Of a stretch of 9,124 bases of DNA, positions 1 to 5,328 are shown piece by piece (within the stretch, counting starts at the first letter, position 1; the number at the start of each line of letters is the position of its first letter). The notes beneath the pieces were generated by a model that saw only the letters and a program-made list of their open reading frames with translations, had not been told where the DNA came from and made no database searches. Both the position numbers and the translations under genes were made by a program. Source of the stretch: Bacteroidota bacterium (GTDB lineage: Bacteria; Bacteroidota; Bacteroidia; Flavobacteriales_D; Crocinitomicaceae); NCBI GenBank assembly GCA_006226555.1, contig SBGS01000264.1:1-9124 (forward strand). Reading direction: 5' to 3'.

Positions 1-366
1 CCGAGAACACTCGGTCAATTTGAAGGGTTAGATGTAAAGGCCAATGTTGGAAGATTCGGTCCTTATGTTCAGTTAGGAAAATCTTTTGTTTCGATCCCGA
101 AAGATGAAGATCCGATGTCGATCAGTCTGGATAGAGCAATTGAGCTTATTCTCGCTAAGCGTGAAGAGGACTCAAAAAAGCTGATTAAATCCTTCCCGGA
201 AGATGAGTCGGTTCAGTTGCTAAATGGACGATACGGAGCTTTCTTGAAAATCGGCAAGAATAATTACAAGTTGCCAAAAGATTCCGATCCTGCGTCATTA
301 AGCCTTGAAGAATGTTATGCGATTGCGGAAAAGCAGGGTGTAACAAAAAAGAGGGGGCGTAAATAG
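1..366 (+). CDS. topA: DNA topoisomerase I, C-terminal fragment (5' end outside window)
   Basis: The reading frame is open from base 1 to the TAG at 364-366, so the window holds only the last 121 residues of a longer protein. These contain two copies of the short repeat found at the C-terminus of bacterial type IA topoisomerases of this phylum. The first begins GRFGPYVQLG (in-window residues 17-26) and the second GRYGAFLKIG (about 76-85). Each is followed by a lysine/proline stretch (IPKDEDP, LPKDSDP) and a helix starting SLDRAIELI or SLEECYAIA. The protein ends in a basic tail, KKRGRK. The family relaxes negatively supercoiled DNA by single-strand passage; the catalytic toprim and tyrosine regions lie upstream and are not visible. 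The repeat region binds DNA. A start at 115 would cut through the first repeat, so the fragment is read as open-ended. The assignment rests on the repeats and the basic tail only. Confidence 0.88.
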   Translation, partial: PRTLGQFEGLDVKANVGRFGPYVQLGKSFVSIPKDEDPMSISLDRAIELILAKREEDSKKLIKSFPEDESVQLLNGRYGAFLKIGKNNYKLPKDSDPASLSLEECYAIAEKQGVTKKRGRK

Positions 367-432
367 GAGTTTTCAACCCGGTAATATTGAAAGTTTAATT
401 GCCTGCATCCTTCTTTGGGTGATCGCTTGTTG

Positions 433-440
433 TAGTTTTG
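433..440 (+). promoter_or_regulatory. Possible Bacteroidota -7 element before the arginase-fold gene
   Basis: TAGTTTTG matches the TAnnTTTG -7 consensus of Bacteroidota housekeeping promoters exactly. The only nearby TTG that could serve as a -33 element is at 415-417, giving a 15-base spacer, which is shorter than usual. A start site here would leave a leader of well under 15 bases before the ATG at 454. It could be a chance match. Confidence 0.25.
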
Positions 441-453
441 AAAGAAAACAACG

Positions 454-1605
454 ATGTCAGATCTCTCAATATATCTTTCTCCTGTAGAACTAATCAAATC
501 TTCACCTGGAAAGATCGGGGAGCATATTCAGCTTCATGATGAGCATGGTTTCCCTGAGTTCCGTAAACCGGGAGTAGCGATCATCTATGTTCCTGAATAT
601 CGAAACTCCAATTCATTGGATCCTGGTTTCAATGACACATTCCGCAACCATTTCTACAATTTAAATACTGGTGATGGCTGGGATTTTGAAATTTATGATC
701 TTGGAACGATTTTACCTGGAGAAAGAATAGAGGATACGTATTTCGCTTTGTCCAAAGTTGTTGAAACGTGTATAAAAAGGGATGTAATTCCATTTGTTAT
801 TGGTGGTTCACAAGATCTGGTTATCGCATGCTACAAGGGATATGAACATCTTGAGCAAATGATCAACATCTGTGCGATAGACAAGCAATTGGACGTTGGG
901 GATCCTGAAGAACAATTTCATGGCGAAGGCTTTGTTAGTCATTTGTTATTACAACGACCATGTTATCTTTTCAATTACGCTGTAGTCGGTATTCAGAGGC
1001 CATATGTGACAAGCAGAGAAATGGATTTGTTCGGCAATCTGTATTTTGATGTATGTCGCTTAGGTTCTTTCAATGATGACTTTAAAAGAGCCGAGCCACA
1101 TTTACGCAATTCTGACCTCATTACCGTAGATTTTACATCGGTGAAAAGTTCTGATTCAGATATGAACACATACGATTCACCCAATGGATTCAGAGCTGAT
1201 CAAATTTGTAAAGTCATGCACTATGCCGGGATCAGCGATAAGCTCACATCGGTTGGTGTCTTCAACTTGAACTCAAATCAAAACGATAACGCATCACGCC
1301 TAGTGGCTGAAATGATCTGGTATTTCGTTGATGGCTACAACCAGCGAGTTGGAGATTTCCCAGTTGGAAGTAAAACGAACTATAAGAAGTTTTATGTCCA
1401 TCTTGAAGATTTTGAAGATGATCTGGTTTTCTACAAGAGCAATCGTTCTGAAAGATGGTGGCTGGAGGTTAAGTATCCATCAGGTAAGGATAAATTGTAT
1501 AGTCGTCATCAACTTGTCCCGTGTAATTCAGAAGATTACGATGCTGCTTTGAAAAATAACATACCTGACCTTTGGTGGCAGACACTTCAAAAGCTCAGCA
1601 CCTAA
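454..1605 (+). CDS. Arginase/formimidoylglutamase-fold protein with degenerate metal site
   Basis: This 383-residue protein has the layout of the ureohydrolase (arginase, agmatinase, formimidoylglutamase) family, whose members hydrolyse guanidino or formimino groups with two Mn ions. The family landmarks are recognisable but altered. The GGxH motif is GGSQ (117-120). DAHxD is DKQLD (143-147). SxDxD is TVDFT (224-228), so the second Asp is Thr. The late Glu of the EVNP-like motif appears to be Asn271 in FNLN. Thus about four of the usual ligand or active-site positions are changed, and hydrolase activity is doubtful. A C-terminal extension (about 300-383) is Trp-rich (RWWLEV, LWWQTL) and lies outside the normal fold. 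Homologues in this phylum are usually labelled formimidoylglutamase; no other histidine-degradation gene is present here. It lies between topA and the T9SS genes, separated from the latter by a hairpin. ATG 454 is the first start in frame. The fold is fairly sure, the function unknown. Confidence 0.75.
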   Translation: MSDLSIYLSPVELIKSSPGKIGEHIQLHDEHGFPEFRKPGVAIIYVPEYRNSNSLDPGFNDTFRNHFYNLNTGDGWDFEIYDLGTILPGERIEDTYFALSKVVETCIKRDVIPFVIGGSQDLVIACYKGYEHLEQMINICAIDKQLDVGDPEEQFHGEGFVSHLLLQRPCYLFNYAVVGIQRPYVTSREMDLFGNLYFDVCRLGSFNDDFKRAEPHLRNSDLITVDFTSVKSSDSDMNTYDSPNGFRADQICKVMHYAGISDKLTSVGVFNLNSNQNDNASRLVAEMIWYFVDGYNQRVGDFPVGSKTNYKKFYVHLEDFEDDLVFYKSNRSERWWLEVKYPSGKDKLYSRHQLVPCNSEDYDAALKNNIPDLWWQTLQKLST

Positions 1606-1650
1606 GTGCGTGTGATAAAATTGATAATTGAAGAGATTCATTATTTTTTT

Positions 1651-1670
1651 AACACTAGGCAGTGTTTTTT
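1651..1670 (+). terminator. Small intrinsic terminator-like hairpin after the arginase-fold gene
   Basis: A perfect 6-bp stem AACACT/AGTGTT with an AGGC loop is followed directly by TTTT. The stem is short and only moderately GC-rich, so termination may be partial. It lies 45 bases after the stop codon of the arginase-fold gene and suggests that the porP/sprF gene downstream has its own promoter. No clear TAnnTTTG/TTG promoter was found in 1671-1754; TACTTTAG at 1693-1700 differs from the -7 consensus at one position and has no TTG partner at a normal distance. Confidence 0.5.
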
Positions 1671-1754
1671 AATGCATTTAATCAAAATTCATTACTTTAG
1701 GCCTTTGAAATTGGTGGATAATATCCAATTAAATAGAACACACTTACTGAACGT

Positions 1755-2729
1755 ATGAAAATGAGATTTCTACAAATTACGCTTCTCTTCTGTGGTTTAA
1801 GTGCCACTGTTAGTGCTCAGCAGGACAAGTTGCTTACTCACTTCATTTATGATAAGATGAGTCTTAACCCAGGTGAAACTGGTTTGGACGAGGGGATTTG
1901 TGCTACTTCTGTTTATCGTAATCAATGGGATAAGGTAAATGGAGCTCCAAACTCCGCAATCTTGAACATTGAAGCGAACATGAACCGATTCTTTCCTGGA
2001 GGTTTGGGAATTTCTTTCTATCATGATGCGATCGCATTCACACGTCAGAACAATCTTTTGTTGAATTATTCTTATCCATTAGAGATTCCAGGAATTGGTG
2101 TTTTAGGTATTGGATTGGGAGTAGGTATTCAAAACATGGGTATGAGTCCTACGTGGGAACCACCATCAACATTGAACGACCCTACGTTGCCGGTTGGTTT
2201 TTCTTCAACTCAGCTAGACCTTAATTTTGGTCTTTACATGAAGGGTGATGCCGGTTATTATGTAGGTTTGTCATCAACGCATATTCCACAATCGATCTTC
2301 CCTGCAACTGGTTCGTTGGTAGGTGGAACGACACCAAGTACTTTTAATGTTGTACGCCACTATTATTTAATGGGGGGGTATAAATATAAAGATCTTGTTA
2401 CTGACGGTGATTTGGAAGGAAATGTGTTGTTGAGAACCGATGCAGTTAAATTTTCTGCTGATATCAATGCGCGTTTTATATGGAAAGACCTTGCATACGG
2501 AGGTTTGACATACAGAACTTCTGATGCAATTGCCATAATGTTAGGAGCACAACCATTAAAATTAATGAACGGAAATGGGGCTCCTGACTTAACAGTAGGA
2601 TATTCTTATGACATCAATATCAATAAGTTATCTAGTATATCAAGAGGTTCTCATGAGATCCTGTTGAAGTACTGTTATTACTTACCGCCAATTCCAATTC
2701 AAAAATCTAAACACCCTAGATGGTTGTAA
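1755..2729 (+). CDS. sprF: PorP/SprF family type IX secretion outer-membrane protein
   Basis: A 324-residue protein with a signal peptide: basic start, hydrophobic core LQITLLFCGLSATVSA, likely cleavage after Ala21 before QQDKLL. The mature N-terminus has the family signature: a short QQDxLLTHFIYDKMSLNPGETGL segment (22-44), in which the NPG corresponds to the usual NPA, then YRNQWDKVNGAPNSAILNIEANM (54-76). The rest is alternating, glycine- and aromatic-rich strands (for example GIGVLGIGLGVGIQNMG, DAGYYVGLSSTHIPQ), as expected for an outer-membrane beta-barrel. Family members act with the T9SS: SprF supports secretion of the adhesin SprB in Flavobacterium, and PorP is required for T9SS function in Porphyromonas. 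Its place directly before gldK matches the porP-porK-porL-porM-porN order. Genomes of this phylum often carry many paralogues, so the sprF/porP name marks the family and position rather than proven orthology. An alternative ATG at 1761 would shorten the signal peptide by two residues. Confidence 0.88.
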   Translation: MKMRFLQITLLFCGLSATVSAQQDKLLTHFIYDKMSLNPGETGLDEGICATSVYRNQWDKVNGAPNSAILNIEANMNRFFPGGLGISFYHDAIAFTRQNNLLLNYSYPLEIPGIGVLGIGLGVGIQNMGMSPTWEPPSTLNDPTLPVGFSSTQLDLNFGLYMKGDAGYYVGLSSTHIPQSIFPATGSLVGGTTPSTFNVVRHYYLMGGYKYKDLVTDGDLEGNVLLRTDAVKFSADINARFIWKDLAYGGLTYRTSDAIAIMLGAQPLKLMNGNGAPDLTVGYSYDININKLSSISRGSHEILLKYCYYLPPIPIQKSKHPRWL

Positions 2730-2754
2730 AATTTATTTTTTTTTAAAATATTTG
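2724..2754 (+). promoter_or_regulatory. Candidate promoter for the gldKLMN operon
   Basis: TTG at 2724-2726, overlapping the stop region of the porP/sprF gene, lies 20 bases before AATATTTG (2747-2754). This fits the Bacteroidota TTG-N(about 19)-TAnnTTTG arrangement with one mismatch at the first -7 base. The spacer holds a long T run (2735-2744). Transcription from here would give a leader of about 85 bases before the gldK start, which contains the inverted repeats listed below. Confidence 0.3.
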
Positions 2755-2765
2755 TAACCATCTTC

Positions 2766-2831
2766 ACGGAACTTCCGTTATATCGAAAGATAGATTGATC
2801 CTGTAATTTGTTAATTGAAGATATCCGGAAG
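2766..2831 (+). promoter_or_regulatory. Structured gldK leader with two competing inverted repeats
   Basis: The 5' leader of gldK holds three related pieces. ACGGAA (2766-2771) is followed, after one base, by its complement TTCCGT (2773-2778). CTTCCG (2772-2777), inside the same segment, also pairs with CGGAAG (2826-2831). That longer stem continues inward as ATATC (2780-2784) with GATAT (2820-2824) across a small 2x1 internal loop, giving 11 base pairs around a 35-base loop. The two pairings cannot form together. The 3' arm ends 16 bases before the gldK ATG, beside a purine-rich stretch. A regulatory role is inferred only. Confidence 0.3.
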
Positions 2832-2847
2832 ATAAAAAAGAGGTAGA

Positions 2848-4398
2848 ATGAAAAAACTTTTCTTATTTGCTATTTTGGGTGCTGTACTCGCGTCGTGTAG
2901 TACAAGGACCGGACATTTAACAGGATCGTTGGGTCGTCCGGTGTATCATCCGCAAATTCCTCTTGGGATGGTGTACATTCCCGCGGGTGGATTTACTATG
3001 GGAGAGAATGACGGAGATGTTCCGTTCTTGCACCAGACAAGAGCGAAAACAGTTTCTGTTCAGGCTTTCTACATGGATCAGACGGAGATCTCTAATAATG
3101 AGTACCGTCAATTTGTTGAATGGGTTCGTGACTCTATCGCTCGCGAGAAGATTTACCTATCTGACCTAATTGAGGATGAAGATGCAAGTCGCTTCATCAA
3201 CTATCAGGACACCTACTTTGATGAGGGTGCTCTTGAATATGTTGATTTCGATCCATCTGATCGTGAACTTAACCGTTCAGTGTTCTCTTTGAACTGGGAT
3301 CGTCGTTTCTATTATGATGATCCGGATCTTGTTCCGATTTTGGCAGATATGTATTATCCTCAGCCTCAACGTTACTACAAGCGTCGTGATATTGACGTTA
3401 GAAAATTGATGTTCCGTTATTACTGGATCGATTTCGTAGAAGCTGCTAAGCGCGGAAGAATCAACATTACACCAGATGCATATGACAAGGATGGTAACAA
3501 ACTTGTTCAGGAGCACAGAGAGCTTGAAACTCCACCACATCCATTTACTGAAGAACCTCAGGGTCAGGATTTGGATATGAGTAACGGTATCAACAAAAAA
3601 GGACAGTCAAATGCTATCCGTGGTCATGATAACCGTCAACGTTTCATAATCGATGAGATCATCAATGTTTATCCGGATACATTATGTTGGGTTCGTGATT
3701 TCACTTACTCTTTCCATGATCCGATGACGAACATGTACTTTTGGCACCCTGCTTATGACAACTATCCGGTAGTAGGTATCACTTGGGTTCAAGCTAAGGC
3801 TTTCTCAGTATGGAGAACTCAATTGTTGAATAACTGGTTGGTTGCAATGGGAGATTTATTTGTGAATGATTTCCGTCTTCCTACTGAAGCAGAATGGGAG
3901 AGAGCTTCACGTGGTGACCTTGAATTATCTCAGTACCCATGGGGTGGTCCTTACATCCGTAACGAATCAGGATGTTTCCTAGGAAACTTTAAGCCAATGC
4001 GTGGTCGTTATTTTGAGGATGGTGGTTTCCACACAGTTAAAGTGTTCTCATACAACCCGAATGGATGGGGGTTATACTGTATGGCAGGAAACGTTGCTGA
4101 ATGGTGTGAAACTGCGTACGACGAGTCAATGTATGAGTTTTCACATGACTTAAATACGGACTATCGATATGACGCGATGGATTGGGATCCACCTTCAATG
4201 AAACGTAAAGTTTTAAGAGGAGGATCTTGGAAAGACATCGGTTATTACCTTAGAAATTCAACTCGTACATTCGAGTACCAGGATACGGCTAAGTCTTACA
4301 TCGGGTACAGAAATGTTATGACACACCTTGGACGCGGTGGACGTGATTTCACAAGAGAAGGTGGAGAAGAAATTCGGAGCGATATACAACTTCGCTAG
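2848..4398 (+). CDS. gldK: GldK/PorK, T9SS ring lipoprotein (sulfatase-modifying-factor fold)
   Basis: A 516-residue lipoprotein: MKKLFLFAILGAV is followed by the lipobox LASC with lipidated Cys17. The body is a formylglycine-generating-enzyme (FGE-sulfatase) fold: GMVYIPAGGFTMGEND (40-55), MDQTEISNNEYRQFV (76-90), NYPVVGITWVQAKAFSVW (305-322), DFRLPTEAEWERASRG (341-356), GLYCMAGNVAEWCE (408-421) and VLRGGSW (455-461), ending with YIGYRNVM. A long charged and aromatic insertion (about 95-300) separates the first and second halves. The paired Cys of active FGE enzymes that follow the RGGS motif are absent (the stretch reads KDIGYYLRNSTR), so the role is structural, as known for GldK and GldJ. 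GldK/PorK forms, with GldN/PorN, a large ring on the periplasmic face of the outer membrane. It is the first gene of the gldKLMN run; a purine-rich AAGAGGTAG lies just before the start. The large insertion and the following gldL make GldK more likely than its paralogue GldJ. Confidence 0.96.
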   Translation: MKKLFLFAILGAVLASCSTRTGHLTGSLGRPVYHPQIPLGMVYIPAGGFTMGENDGDVPFLHQTRAKTVSVQAFYMDQTEISNNEYRQFVEWVRDSIAREKIYLSDLIEDEDASRFINYQDTYFDEGALEYVDFDPSDRELNRSVFSLNWDRRFYYDDPDLVPILADMYYPQPQRYYKRRDIDVRKLMFRYYWIDFVEAAKRGRINITPDAYDKDGNKLVQEHRELETPPHPFTEEPQGQDLDMSNGINKKGQSNAIRGHDNRQRFIIDEIINVYPDTLCWVRDFTYSFHDPMTNMYFWHPAYDNYPVVGITWVQAKAFSVWRTQLLNNWLVAMGDLFVNDFRLPTEAEWERASRGDLELSQYPWGGPYIRNESGCFLGNFKPMRGRYFEDGGFHTVKVFSYNPNGWGLYCMAGNVAEWCETAYDESMYEFSHDLNTDYRYDAMDWDPPSMKRKVLRGGSWKDIGYYLRNSTRTFEYQDTAKSYIGYRNVMTHLGRGGRDFTREGGEEIRSDIQLR

Positions 4399-4450
4399 AA
4401 TAACAACAAACAGTAGTAATTTTAATTAAACCAAAAAAACAAGGAAAACT

Positions 4451-5263
4451 ATGAAACCAGGAAGTAAAGGATGGAAAAAGTTTATGGCGAAGCTCTACGG
4501 TTTTGGAGCTGCAGTTGTAATCGTAGGTGCGATGTTTAAGATCATGCACTGGCCAGGTGCGGGTATCATGCTTGTAGCAGGTCTATCGACTGAGGCATTG
4601 ATCTTCGTATTCTCGGCGTTTGAACCAATTCACGAGGATCCAAATTGGGAGCTTGTATACCCAGAATTGGCATTAGGACATTCAGATGATTTAGATCACG
4701 AGGCATTGCCAGCAGGTGGAAGAAACCGCGGTGGTTCAGGGATCTCAGGAGAGTTGGACAAAATGCTTGAGGAAGCTAAGATCGATTCTGCACTATTAGA
4801 AAGATTAGGTGATGGTATGCGTGCTCTTGGTGAGAATGCAGCACAATTGAAAGGTGTAACTTCTGCAGCAGCAGCTACAGATTCGTATGTTTCAAGCCTG
4901 CAAGCTGCTTCTGATAAAGTATCAAATCTTTCTGAAGCTTATGAGCGTGCGTCAGTTGCTATTTCTGGTATGACTTCGTCTCAAGAAGAAGGTCAGTCTT
5001 TCGGAGAGCAAATGCAAAAAGTTTCTAAGAATCTTGCTGCATTGAATAATGTATATGAATTACAATTGAAAGGTTCTTCTGCTCATCTAGAAGCTACTGA
5101 GAAATTCCAGTCTCAAGTAACTGATATGATGAAAAACCTTTCTGAATCAGTTGAGGATACTCGTCTATACAAAGAGAACATGGCTATGTTGTCTAAGAAC
5201 TTGACAGATCTAAACACTGTATACGGTAATATGTTGAAAGCTATGACAGTTACAAGATCGTAA
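4451..5263 (+). CDS. gldL: GldL/PorL, inner-membrane stator of the T9SS/gliding motor
   Basis: A 270-residue protein with two N-terminal membrane helices (about 15-29 and 38-56) joined by the short loop KIMHWPGAG, then a long cytoplasmic helical tail. GldL forms a pentamer around two GldM helices and uses the proton-motive force. Positions reported as important in Flavobacterium GldL (Y13, K27, H30, E49) correspond here to Y16, K30, H33 and the buried Glu48 in LSTEALIF; the interhelix loop is four residues shorter than I recall for that protein. FEPIHEDPNWELVYPEL (57-73) follows the second helix, then a Gly-rich linker RNRGGSG (91-97). The tail is amphipathic, with a near-repeat SKNLAALNNVYELQL (192-206) and SKNLTDLNTVYGNML (248-262). 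It starts 52 bases after gldK and has AAGGA upstream of its ATG. No missing residues were seen. Confidence 0.97.
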   Translation: MKPGSKGWKKFMAKLYGFGAAVVIVGAMFKIMHWPGAGIMLVAGLSTEALIFVFSAFEPIHEDPNWELVYPELALGHSDDLDHEALPAGGRNRGGSGISGELDKMLEEAKIDSALLERLGDGMRALGENAAQLKGVTSAAAATDSYVSSLQAASDKVSNLSEAYERASVAISGMTSSQEEGQSFGEQMQKVSKNLAALNNVYELQLKGSSAHLEATEKFQSQVTDMMKNLSESVEDTRLYKENMAMLSKNLTDLNTVYGNMLKAMTVTRS

Positions 5264-5290
5264 CAAGCTGTTACTTTCAAGTAATTGAAC

Positions 5291-5323
5291 ATTAATTTAA
5301 TTGTAAACCAATTAAAAATTAAT
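5291..5323 (+). repeat. AT-rich inverted repeat in the gldL-gldM spacer
   Basis: ATTAATTTAATTG (5291-5303) is complementary to 5309-5323 around the loop TAAAC, with two unpaired A residues (5317-5318) in the right arm. The inner 8 bp are perfect. The right arm ends 5 bases before the gldM ATG at 5329, so the structure would lie over the ribosome-loading region. There is no following T run, so it is not an intrinsic terminator. AT-rich sequence makes chance symmetry more likely here. Confidence 0.45.
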
Positions 5324-5328
5324 TAATC

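Noticed and set aside
1328..1552. 74-residue + strand frame within the arginase-fold gene
   Set aside because: It overlaps in another frame the conserved C-terminal part of that gene; no signal of an independent protein and no frameshift is needed to explain either frame.
454..1605. Naming the gene hutG (formimidoylglutamase)
   Set aside because: The fold fits, but key metal ligands are replaced and no other histidine-degradation gene is nearby, so a specific enzyme name is not supported.
1636..1694. 8-bp direct repeat ATTCATTA (1636-1643 and 1687-1694) flanking the hairpin after the arginase-fold gene
   Set aside because: Short and AT-rich; with no mobile-element gene or terminal inverted repeats it is best explained by chance.
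3277..3540. 87-residue open frame on the minus strand inside gldK
   Set aside because: Antisense shadow of GldK coding sequence with no start context or family features.
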